A stretch of 10,186 nt of DNA from an uncultured Bacilli bacterium (GTDB lineage Bacteria; Bacillota_I; Bacilli_A; RF39; UBA660). The stretch lies in assembly GCA_947631655.1 (NCBI GenBank), contig CANRME010000043.1:1-10186 (forward strand), in the 5' to 3' direction. The notes beneath the pieces are model-generated. The model had not been told where the DNA came from. It saw nothing but the letters and a program-made list of their open reading frames with translations, and searched no databases. The position numbers and the translations under genes were made by a program. Shown here piece by piece: positions 1 through 4,765 of the stretch (position 1 is the stretch's first letter; each line of letters starts with the position of its first letter).

Positions 1-5
1 CTCAT

Positions 6-34
6 ATATACACATTCCTACCTTATGTGTATAT
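6..34. repeat. Perfect 10-bp inverted repeat at left edge
   Basis: The arms ATATACACAT (6-15) and ATGTGTATAT (25-34) are exact reverse complements around a 9-nt loop. Neither strand has a clear T tract after it, so it does not look like an intrinsic terminator. On the minus strand the loop reads AAGGTAGGA, a ribosome-site-like string, followed by ATG codons at 15-13 and 5-3. It could be the leader of a minus-strand gene lying left of the window, or a dimeric operator. The repeat is directly visible; its role is unknown. Confidence 0.6.
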
Positions 35-48
35 CTTATCATTTTACA

Positions 49-58
49 CCCCCCCCCC
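49..58. repeat. Run of ten C (G10 on minus strand)
   Basis: An uninterrupted C10 tract lies in otherwise very AT-rich intergenic sequence, about 19 bp upstream of the putative -35 of the short plus-strand RNA. Homopolymers of this length are prone to slippage, so it could be a phase-variable tract tuning a flanking promoter, or a sequencing or assembly length error. Confidence 0.6.
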
Positions 59-77
59 GTCAATAAAAAATTTAATA

Positions 78-107
78 TTGCATTTCCTGTAAATTTATGT
101 ATATAAT
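78..107 (+). promoter_or_regulatory. Putative sigma-A promoter of the short antisense RNA
   Basis: A perfect -10 box TATAAT (102-107) is preceded, after an 18-bp spacer, by a poor -35 TTGCAT (78-83). Transcription would start near 114. The -10 is strong and the -35 weak. The RNA it would drive ends at the hairpin at 176-196. Confidence 0.5.
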
Positions 108-119
108 ATATGTAGGAAC

Positions 120-153
120 AAAAAAGAGATACCACTTCGTTATGTGGTGCTCT
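120..153 (-). terminator. Intrinsic terminator for the membrane peptide mRNA (minus strand)
   Basis: Read on the minus strand, AGAG-CACCAC, an 8-nt loop and GTGGTA-T-CTC form a stem of about 10 bp with one bulge. It runs directly into TTTTTTG. This is a conventional Rho-independent terminator and would end a transcript from the promoter at 404-432 near position 120. The same DNA, read on the plus strand, forms the 5' hairpin of the short RNA. Confidence 0.55.
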
Positions 154-163
154 AACTTGGTTC
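126..163 (+). repeat. Left arm of imperfect inverted repeat flanking the peptide gene
   Basis: Read on the plus strand, this arm shares GAGATA, CA, GTGGTG, TCT, AC and GGTTC, in that order, with the minus strand of 361-396. The arms differ by short indels in the hairpin loop and by a few substitutions. Both fold into the same small stem-loop, with compensating wobble changes. In a minus-strand transcript spanning both arms, this arm lies at the 3' end and can pair with the 5' end. Confidence 0.55.
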
Positions 164-175
164 ATAAAACGCTGT

Positions 176-196
176 TAGAACACTACAAGTGTTCTA
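176..196. terminator. 9-bp stem-loop, possible shared bidirectional terminator
   Basis: TAGAACACT (176-184), loop ACA, AGTGTTCTA (188-196) is a perfect inverted repeat. On the plus strand it is followed by TTTATTAT, a modest U-rich tail, and would end the short RNA. On the minus strand it includes the TAG stop of the small membrane peptide. A shared hairpin between two convergent RNAs is the arrangement of the Fst/par family. The tail is weak, so termination efficiency is uncertain. Confidence 0.5.
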
Positions 197-307
197 TTTA
201 TTATGTTCACTTAATATTCTAGCAATTACTACTAGAATTACAGCAAACATAACAAGATATGCTATAACCAAAACTCTCTTTCTAAGAAGATATTTTGATA
301 CATACAC
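194..307 (-). CDS. 37-residue single-span membrane peptide, candidate type I toxin
   Basis: The start is GTG at 305-307, placed 5 nt after a strong AAGGAGG. The TTG start further upstream (63 codons) has no such site and would translate through the regulatory stem-loop, so it is rejected. The peptide has a basic N-terminus with LLRKR at 7-11, one hydrophobic helix at about 12-32 (VLVIAYLVMFAVILVVIARIL) without any acidic residue, and a short polar tail SEHNK. The length, single helix and charged ends match type I toxins such as Fst, BsrG or TxpA in general form, but I recognise no specific family. Around it are a dedicated promoter, a sequestered ribosome site, a convergent short RNA and inverted repeats. 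Seen: ORF, ribosome site, helix. Inferred: toxicity and control by antisense RNA. It could instead be an ordinary small membrane protein. Confidence 0.55.
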   Translation of the reverse strand: MYVSKYLLRKRVLVIAYLVMFAVILVVIARILSEHNK

Positions 308-311
308 ATCT

Positions 312-372
312 ACCTCCTTCCGCAAATATCTTTCTAAATTTTTGAAAATTTTAAAGTTTGCGAACCAGAGGT
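312..372 (-). promoter_or_regulatory. Stem-loop sequestering the Shine-Dalgarno of the membrane peptide
   Basis: In the minus-strand leader, ACCUCU (372-367) can pair with GGAGGU (317-312), which is the Shine-Dalgarno of the peptide. The pairing continues with UUCGCAAA (364-357) against UUUGCGGA (326-319), CUUU against AAAG, and an inner AAAUUUU/AAAAUUU hairpin. Together these give a long, slightly interrupted stem of about 25 bp that would hide the ribosome site. Known type I toxin mRNAs such as fst RNA I and bsrG also hold the ribosome site in leader structure. The pairing is read by eye; energies were not computed. Confidence 0.5.
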
Positions 373-396
373 CAGAACACCACAAATGATATCTCT
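361..396 (-). repeat. Right arm of imperfect inverted repeat (5' end of the peptide mRNA)
   Basis: This is the partner of 126-163 in inverted orientation. It sits at the predicted 5' end of the peptide mRNA and can fold alone into AGA/UCU plus AUAUCA/UGGUGU around a UUUG loop. Alternatively it can pair at long range with the 3' end through GAGAUA-UAUCUC, GUGGUG-CACCAC and GGUUC-GAACC. Long-range 5'-3' pairing is a known control device in hok, aapA and bsrG mRNAs. Confidence 0.55.
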
Positions 397-403
397 AAAT
401 ATA

Positions 404-432
404 ATTATAGTTACTCACAGGCAATTTGTCTA
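404..432 (-). promoter_or_regulatory. Strong sigma-A promoter of the membrane peptide mRNA
   Basis: On the minus strand, -35 TAGACA (432-427) is separated by exactly 17 bp from -10 TATAAT (409-404), one mismatch from consensus overall. Transcription would start near 397, just at the right repeat arm. This leaves a leader of about 90 nt before the GTG start at 307. It lies 26 bp downstream of the GNAT stop codon, so the peptide has its own unit. Confidence 0.7.
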
Positions 433-457
433 GCGCAAATTATTATTTTTTGCAAAG

Positions 458-1075
458 CTATATATCTTTTTCAAAGATATATTGAACGTGTGCAGTTGGA
501 ACGTTACTTTCAAAATGATTTATATATTTTTCATCTATATCATTAACTTTAAAAAAGATAAAACCATAAGTATCACCTTGATATGAAGAAATTTCTTCTA
601 AATTAAAAATATTAGCTTTTCGTATATCTTCTATAGTAGAAAAATCAAATACTTGGACCATAATAGAATAATAATATCCTAAATTTTCATATAATTTGCA
701 TGCTCTAAATCTTGAACCTAGTTCAATATGATGAATATCTTTATTAGAACATCTATTTTCAAATTCATTAATAAGTTTTTTAGCATATCCTTTTTTTCGA
801 TAATACTCATCAACCACTAATGTTCCTAAAGTAATTTTACTTGTTTTTTTGTTCATACCTTTCCCAGTAATTGCAGCAATTATTTTATTATTTTCTTTTA
901 TATACATTAATAATTCGTTATCAATTTCTAATTATTTTTTCATCTCTTCTAGTCTTTCTGACATCGTGTAATAAAATTCATTATGTTCTTTAGCATCATC
1001 ATAAAAAACTTTTGATATAAAATTAAATACTTCTTTTAATTCCTCTTTAGTTTTTACAGTTATAATTTCACACAT
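458..1075 (-). pseudogene. GNAT N-acetyltransferase interrupted by an in-frame TAA
   Basis: GNAT enzymes transfer acetyl from acetyl-CoA to an amine; the substrate here is unknown. The natural start is ATG at 1073-1075, 7 nt after AAGGAG (1083-1088). It opens MCEIITVKTKEELK and reads 47 codons to a TAA at 932-934. The same frame then continues without a break (LEIDNELLMYIKENNK) to TAG at 458, for 205 codons in all. Downstream of the stop are motif A (TLGTLVVDEYYRKKGYAKKL, with the acetyl-CoA loop RKKGYA at about 93-98) and the C-terminal LYENLGYYYSIMVQVFDF strand typical of the fold. The stop replaces one residue just before the LEIDNELL segment, so CAA to TAA is the simplest explanation. The 149-codon ORF beginning at 907 lacks a ribosome site and the first alpha-beta elements. 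Probably inactive; alternatives are a base-call error or rare readthrough. Confidence 0.75.
460..482. repeat. 10-bp AT-rich inverted repeat at the 3' end of the GNAT gene
   Basis: ATATATCTTT (460-469), a 3-nt loop and AAAGATATAT (473-482) pair perfectly. The hairpin covers the last codons of the acetyltransferase gene. No T tract follows on the minus strand, so termination is doubtful; it may instead protect the mRNA 3' end. Confidence 0.45.
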
Positions 1076-1090
1076 ATTAATTCTCCTTAT

Positions 1091-1122
1091 TAAAATAAAA
1101 AAGAAACCTATTTAGTTTCTTT
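1091..1122 (-). terminator. Rho-independent terminator after rpmF
   Basis: On the minus strand AAAGAAAC, a 7-nt loop and GTTTCTTT form an 8-bp stem (1122-1100), followed by TTTTATTTTA. It contains the rpmF stop codon and lies just upstream of the ribosome site of the GNAT gene. It would close the Nudix-yceD-rpmF unit. The stem has little GC, so some readthrough into the GNAT gene is possible. Confidence 0.6.
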
Positions 1123-1338
1123 AGTATCTTTATTTTCTTCTTCTTTATTTAAAGCATTAGCACCTTTATAAAAACCACATTTAGTACAAGCACGATGAGG
1201 CATTAATGGTTCACCACAATTAGGGCATAAATTATAAGTTGCTGCTTCTTTCTTTAAATGAGTACGACGCATTCTTTTTTTAGTTTTACTAGTTCTTCTA
1301 AATGGAACACCAAAAACGCAAATATCTAATTTTAACAT
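1108..1338 (-). CDS. rpmF: 50S ribosomal protein L32
   Basis: This is a structural protein of the large ribosomal subunit. The core VPFRRTSKTKKRMRRTH (residues 11-27) is the L32 signature. A zinc ribbon follows, with CPNCG (C38, C41) and CTKCG (C51, C54), making it the zinc-binding C+ paralogue type. The ATG at 1338 lies 9 nt after AAGGGAG and gives 76 residues. The usual L32 start (M-A-V-P) aligns here with Phe-Gly-Val-Pro, which is not a start, so the protein carries about nine extra N-terminal residues (MLKLDICVF), an oddity. The tail after GFYKG is acidic and lysine-rich and probably disordered. The gene follows yceD by 33 bp, the conserved yceD-rpmF pair, and a terminator overlaps its stop codon. 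Confidence 0.95.
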   Translation of the reverse strand: MLKLDICVFGVPFRRTSKTKKRMRRTHLKKEAATYNLCPNCGEPLMPHRACTKCGFYKGANALNKEEENKDTKETK

Positions 1339-1371
1339 GAGTTTTCACTCCCTTCTTTTGTCTTATTATTG

Positions 1372-1794
1372 TTATTCTTCACTAAGACTCCATCCATCAC
1401 CTTTTAGTGGCATATCTTTAAAATCGCCATTAGTAAGTCTGATGGGGACTTCCAATACAATATTTTGCCATAAAATGCTTAAAATATCAAGTATATTTTG
1501 AGGGTTTTTAACATTTTTTGTTAATTCATTACTAATATCAGCGACAACCTCTTCAATATCGATATTAAATGGATAGCTAATATCTTCTAAAGTTCGGGCA
1601 TCGGCAATAATGAAACTGCCTTTACAATTAACACTTAAAACAATTTCCATGGTACTACTTAAATAAATACTACCCTCTACTTTAATATTATTACATTCTT
1701 TAATGCTGGTATTTTTTAAATATTCATCACCAAATGAAACAGTTTCATTAATATCGATACCTTTTTCTGTTACTTTATTTAAATCAATGTTCAT
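1372..1794 (-). CDS. yceD: YceD/YlbN family (DUF177) protein
   Basis: YceD proteins are needed for normal 23S rRNA accumulation in E. coli and plants and are nearly always encoded next to rpmF, as here. The 140-residue sequence has the family hallmarks: an N-terminal strand-rich part, a central VNCKGSFIIADARTLEDISYPF block (about 55-76) with the conserved Cys and Arg, an acidic middle, and a C-terminal LDILSILWQNIVLEVPIR helix-strand (about 103-120). The C-terminal Cys seen after the LxLP segment in some relatives is absent. The start ATG overlaps the TGA of the upstream Nudix gene (ATGA, 1791-1794), so the two are translationally coupled. Biochemical role unproven; family assignment firm. 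Confidence 0.88.
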   Translation of the reverse strand: MNIDLNKVTEKGIDINETVSFGDEYLKNTSIKECNNIKVEGSIYLSSTMEIVLSVNCKGSFIIADARTLEDISYPFNIDIEEVVADISNELTKNVKNPQNILDILSILWQNIVLEVPIRLTNGDFKDMPLKGDGWSLSEE

Positions 1795-2321
1795 AATTCT
1801 TTCTCTCTTTCTAAAACGATATTCATAACGGTTTTATTTTCTTCGTCAAAGAATTTACCATTTTCGAACTCTTCATGGCTTTCTCTAATCATTTCTAATA
1901 ATTTATCTTTAGGAACAAAGGAAATTTTAAAATTCAAACTTTTTTCCCCTTCTGTTAAGTTCATATTATCAAAATTAATATGTTTATTGGTTTTAATATA
2001 GTAATAAGTAGTTATGGTATGTCTTGGTTTAACACTACCACTACGATAATCTATCATGTCATCATAGAAGGTCTCTAATTCAAATAATTCATGAATTTCA
2101 GACAAATCAAAAGTAATCCCCATTTCTTCTTGTAATTCCCTTTTTATCGCAGTGATTTTATCCTCGCCGGCTTCGCACTTACCACCGGGGAAGATACATT
2201 TTCCACCTTCGATACTTATAGCATAATAATCTAAGTCATTTACTACTACGGCTCGTACTTTGCGCATTTCCATCCACTTATCGTTAGGTGTTAAATTTTT
2301 AGGATTTATTACGATTTTCAT
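1791..2321 (-). CDS. Nudix family hydrolase
   Basis: Nudix enzymes hydrolyse nucleoside diphosphates linked to another moiety; the substrate cannot be told from sequence. The Nudix box is complete: G47, then E53, R61-E62, E65-E66 and G68, matching GX5EX7REUXEEXGU. A FPGGKCEAGE lead-in precedes it, and the flanking strands (RKVRAVVVNDLDYYAI, TITTYYYIKT) complete the fold. The ATG at 2319-2321 is chosen, 8 nt after AAGGAG. A GTG three codons upstream overlaps that ribosome site and is unlikely. The product has 176 residues. It heads the Nudix-yceD-rpmF operon and overlaps yceD by 4 bp. Its promoter lies in 2331-2400 but is weak on inspection (possible TATAGT at 2346-2341 with a poor -35). Housekeeping of oxidised nucleotides or an unrelated pyrophosphatase role are both possible. 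Confidence 0.9.
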   Translation of the reverse strand: MKIVINPKNLTPNDKWMEMRKVRAVVVNDLDYYAISIEGGKCIFPGGKCEAGEDKITAIKRELQEEMGITFDLSEIHELFELETFYDDMIDYRSGSVKPRHTITTYYYIKTNKHINFDNMNLTEGEKSLNFKISFVPKDKLLEMIRESHEEFENGKFFDEENKTVMNIVLEREKEL

Positions 2322-2364
2322 AAAACCCACTCCTTTTAATACTATATCATAAAAATAACTAAAG

Positions 2365-2393
2365 TTGAAATATATCTTAAGTAGTTATATAAT
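2365..2393 (+). promoter_or_regulatory. Sigma-A promoter of tmcAL
   Basis: -35 TTGAAA (2365-2370), a 17-bp spacer and a perfect -10 TATAAT (2388-2393). Transcription would start near 2400, leaving about 18 nt of leader with AGAGG (2408-2412) as the ribosome site. It sits in the divergent 97-bp gap between tmcAL and the Nudix gene, so the two units may share control. Confidence 0.65.
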
Positions 2394-2418
2394 TAAAACT
2401 ATTAAAAAGAGGTGTCTT

Positions 2419-3516
2419 ATGGAAGTTATTGGAGTTATTTGTGAATTTAATCCTTTTCATAATGGGCATAAATATTTTATCGATAAAATTAGAAAACAAG
2501 AAAAAAATGCTTTAATTATCGCGATTGTAAGTAATTATTTTACCGAACGGGGAGAAGTTAGCATTCTAAGTAAAGAAGATAAAACTAAAGCAGCACTTAC
2601 TAACGGAATAGATATTGTCGTAGAGTTACCAGTTATCTTTGCGACCCAAAGTGCTGATATATTTGCTCTTTCTGCCCTTAATTATTTAAATTATTTCCAT
2701 ATAACTAAACTTTATTTTGGAACGGAAGAAGAAAACTTAGAAAAACTTAATAAAATCGTAGAGTTACAAAATAATTCAAATTATCAAGATAAAGTCAAGA
2801 AATACTTAAATTTAGGTAATTCTTACCCTACTTCTTTAGCTAAAGCATTAGAGTTAGAAGATAATATTTTTACACCCAATAATTTATTAGCCATATCTTA
2901 TTTAAAAAGCATTAATTTAGTTAATAAAAATATTACACCAGTAAATATCAAAAGAACTAATGATTTTAATGATTTAGAAAGTAGTGATTTTATTATAAGT
3001 GCATCTAATATTCGAAAAAAGATAGAAGATAATAAAGATATTAAAGATTATGTACCAAAAAATGTTATCGAATACATAACTAGTTATGATGAAAATAAAT
3101 TATTTAATATTTTTAAAATGATAGTATTAAGAGATGATATAAATAAATATTTGACAGTCGATGAGGGTTTTGGCAATCGAGTTAAAAAATACATTTTAGA
3201 AGTAAATAGTTTTAAAGAATTAACAAATAAAATTAAAACCAAAAGATATACTTATAATCGTATAAGAAGAATGTATATTCATATTATTTTAGGTATTTTA
3301 AAAAATTGGAATGAAATAGTTAAGTATGATTATGTTAAAGTTTTAGGATTTAATAAACAAGGACGCAAATACTTAAAAACTTTAGAGTTACCACTTAAAA
3401 TTAATTATGATAGTAATGTTTATAAAACTGAAGTTTTAGCAGCTTATATTTATGAAGTTATAACCAATAAAAAAGTTTTAGACTTTGAACTAGCTAATAA
3501 ACCAGTTATATTCTAA
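2419..3516 (+). CDS. tmcAL: tRNA(Met) cytidine acetate ligase
   Basis: TmcAL (YlbM) uses acetate and ATP to form N4-acetylcytidine at the wobble position of elongator tRNA-Met in the cytoplasm. The start is ATG at 2419, 6 nt after AGAGG; an ATG 18 codons upstream lies inside the promoter and is rejected. The N-terminus GVICEFNPFHNGH (residues 5-17) holds the nucleotidyltransferase HxGH signature. The family motifs SNYFTERGEVSILSKEDK (38-55), FGTEEEN (100-106), PNNLLAISYLK (153-163) and SASNIRKK (194-201) follow, then a basic helical C-terminus. At 365 residues it is somewhat shorter than the roughly 400 of Bacillus YlbM. It is the only plus-strand gene here. It sits back to back with the yceD-rpmF cluster that neighbours ylbM in Bacillus, suggesting a local inversion of a conserved neighbourhood. 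Confidence 0.92.
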   Translation: MEVIGVICEFNPFHNGHKYFIDKIRKQEKNALIIAIVSNYFTERGEVSILSKEDKTKAALTNGIDIVVELPVIFATQSADIFALSALNYLNYFHITKLYFGTEEENLEKLNKIVELQNNSNYQDKVKKYLNLGNSYPTSLAKALELEDNIFTPNNLLAISYLKSINLVNKNITPVNIKRTNDFNDLESSDFIISASNIRKKIEDNKDIKDYVPKNVIEYITSYDENKLFNIFKMIVLRDDINKYLTVDEGFGNRVKKYILEVNSFKELTNKIKTKRYTYNRIRRMYIHIILGILKNWNEIVKYDYVKVLGFNKQGRKYLKTLELPLKINYDSNVYKTEVLAAYIYEVITNKKVLDFELANKPVIF

Positions 3517-3518
3517 AA

Positions 3519-4337
3519 CTATTTTTGACAATGAGGACAATAATAAGTGCTTCTTCCCCCTACTTTGATGTTCTTAATTGGGGTACCGCAGATACTACAT
3601 GGTTCATTTTCTTTTTTATGAACTTTTAAATAATTTTGAAAAGAACCAGTTACTCCTAAAGAGGAAGTATAACTTTTAATAGTAGTTCCGCCATTTTCTA
3701 TTGCTTTAGCAATGATTTCTTTAGAAGTACTTACAATTCTTTCACATTCTTTTAAAGTAATTTTAGCGCCCTCTTTTAAAGGGTTAACAAGAGATGCAAA
3801 TAAGACTTCATTAACATAGATATTACCTAAACCACTAATGATTGTTTGATCGAGCAGTAAAGTTTTAATAGGTAATTTTTTATTTTGTAGTTTGTCTTTT
3901 AAGTAAGATGCTGTTAAATCTTTACTTCCAACTTCGGGACCTAGTTTAGATATTTCTTCACTTTTATAAGCTTCACTTTTATCTACTAAATGCATACGAC
4001 CAAATTTTCTCGTATCATGATAACGTAAATCGGTATTATCTTCAAAAGTAAAAATGACGTGTTCGTGTTTCACTATTTCCTCATCACTGTTTTTAATAAA
4101 ATATTTACCTTCCATACGTAAATGACTTAATAACGCAAAATGGTCAGTAAAGAAAATTAACCATTTTCCGTTTCTATCAATATCCTTAAAAGTCTCACCT
4201 TTTAGTTTTGTGATAAAGTCATCAACATCATTTTCAATAATTCCTTTGTATAAAACCTTTACATCTTTAATTTTTTTATTTATTATTTGTTTTTTTAAAA
4301 CTCTTCTTACCGTTTCTACTTCAGCAATTTCAGGCAT
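3519..4337 (-). CDS. mutM: Formamidopyrimidine-DNA glycosylase (8-oxoguanine repair)
   Basis: MutM removes 8-oxoguanine and formamidopyrimidines and cuts the strand by beta/delta elimination. The product has 272 residues. It has the essential N-terminal PE (P2 is the nucleophile after Met removal; the usual LPEVETVRR reads IAEVETVRR), K58 in NGKW, HLRMEGKY, DTRKFGRMHL and the helix-two-turn-helix segment LLLDQTIISGLGNIYVNEVL. The C-terminal zinc finger has C247, C250, C267 and C270 with the lesion-contacting Arg in GGRSTYYC. All catalytic residues are present. The start ATG is 7 nt after GGAG. It is the last gene of the rpoZ-polA operon, fitting the common polA-mutM linkage in Gram-positives. 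No terminator follows: its TAG is 2 bp from the stop of convergent tmcAL. Confidence 0.96.
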   Translation of the reverse strand: MPEIAEVETVRRVLKKQIINKKIKDVKVLYKGIIENDVDDFITKLKGETFKDIDRNGKWLIFFTDHFALLSHLRMEGKYFIKNSDEEIVKHEHVIFTFEDNTDLRYHDTRKFGRMHLVDKSEAYKSEEISKLGPEVGSKDLTASYLKDKLQNKKLPIKTLLLDQTIISGLGNIYVNEVLFASLVNPLKEGAKITLKECERIVSTSKEIIAKAIENGGTTIKSYTSSLGVTGSFQNYLKVHKKENEPCSICGTPIKNIKVGGRSTYYCPHCQK

Positions 4338-4351
4338 AATTATTCTCCATT

Positions 4352-4747
4352 CTATCTTTTCATTTGTTTTTCATTTAATTTCTTTTCTAATAAAATACTT
4401 ACTTCTATCCAGTTATTAACATTACTTTTTTTAATTATTTCATTAATTAAACTGTTTAAATATTCTTGAGTACTAATAATTTTGGACATATCATAGGGAC
4501 AATTTAATTTACTTTGAAAATCTAGGGTATTAGGTAAAAGTTCTTGAGTAGTTCTTATTCTATCTAGGTCTCCTAAATAATAAACAAAATGAATATCATC
4601 TTCGGTTTCACTAGTACATATTAAGATAGGTAATTCAGAAATAAGAGCTCTTTTCAAATTAACTTCGTTATCATCTAATAGCTTTTGTAAATTTTTTTGT
4701 AATTTCTGCAAGTTTTCAATCGTTTTTACTTTTTCAAAACGGTCCAT
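4352..4747 (-). CDS. Hypothetical cytoplasmic protein between the metal exporter and mutM genes
   Basis: I do not recognise this 131-residue protein. It has no signal peptide or membrane helix. Residues 1-35 are charged and helical, with a heptad-like leucine pattern (IENLQKLQKNLQKLL) that suggests a short coiled coil. The middle has a strand-like ELPILICTSETEDDIHFVYYLGDLDRI. The C-terminal half is helical again and ends in a lysine-rich tail. Two cysteines (in LICTS and LNCPYD) lie far apart and form no obvious metal site. The ATG is 7 nt after AAGGAG and the gaps to its neighbours are 18 and 14 bp, so it is co-transcribed with polA and mutM. The good ribosome site and tight packing support a real gene; the function is unknown. 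Confidence 0.8.
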   Translation of the reverse strand: MDRFEKVKTIENLQKLQKNLQKLLDDNEVNLKRALISELPILICTSETEDDIHFVYYLGDLDRIRTTQELLPNTLDFQSKLNCPYDMSKIISTQEYLNSLINEIIKKSNVNNWIEVSILLEKKLNEKQMKR

Positions 4748-4765
4748 AATGAATCTCCTTAATAA

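Larger units (their letters stand above)
114..200 (+). ncRNA. Candidate antisense (antitoxin) RNA, about 85 nt
   Basis: This RNA is inferred from the promoter at 78-107 and the stem-loop at 176-196. It has no credible open reading frame. Its 5' part folds into a stem-loop: AGAG (125-128) with CTCT (150-153) and TACCAC (130-135) with GTGGTG (144-149), with one bulged A and an 8-nt loop. Its 3' part is the 9-bp hairpin. It is convergent with the membrane peptide gene at 194-307. If the peptide mRNA reads on to the minus-strand terminator at 120-153, nearly all of this RNA is complementary to the mRNA 3' end, as in BsrG/SR4-like systems. No expression evidence is available, and the family is not one I recognise. 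Confidence 0.4.

Noticed and set aside
3..15. Start of a minus-strand gene at the left edge (ATG at 15-13 or 5-3)
   Set aside because: At most five codons are visible, so a coding call cannot be supported.
126..163. GTGGTG...GGTTC considered as a T-box or tRNA-like fragment
   Set aside because: It has no complete T-box sequence and no cloverleaf; GGTTC is followed by ATAA rather than a T-loop.
308..385. Extension of the membrane peptide to 63 residues from a TTG at 385
   Set aside because: It has no ribosome site and would be translated through the leader stem-loop. The GTG at 307 has AAGGAGG at ideal spacing.
126..396. Inverted repeats as ends of a miniature transposon
   Set aside because: No target-site duplication was seen and the interior carries a coding gene with its own promoter and ribosome site. 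Structural RNA pairing explains the repeats better, though a mobile origin is not excluded.
189..546. Plus-strand frames of 66 and 62 codons across the toxin-like locus
   Set aside because: They lack ribosome sites, overlap the structured elements on the opposite strand and have no recognisable sequence pattern.
2334..2374. Minus promoter for the Nudix-yceD-rpmF unit
   Set aside because: Only weak boxes (TATAGT with TTCAAC) are seen, and the implied start would fall inside the ribosome site. Not called as a feature.
4210..4419. Hydrophobic 69-codon plus-strand frame over the mutM start
   Set aside because: It is the antisense shadow of mutM and the hypothetical gene, with no ribosome site.
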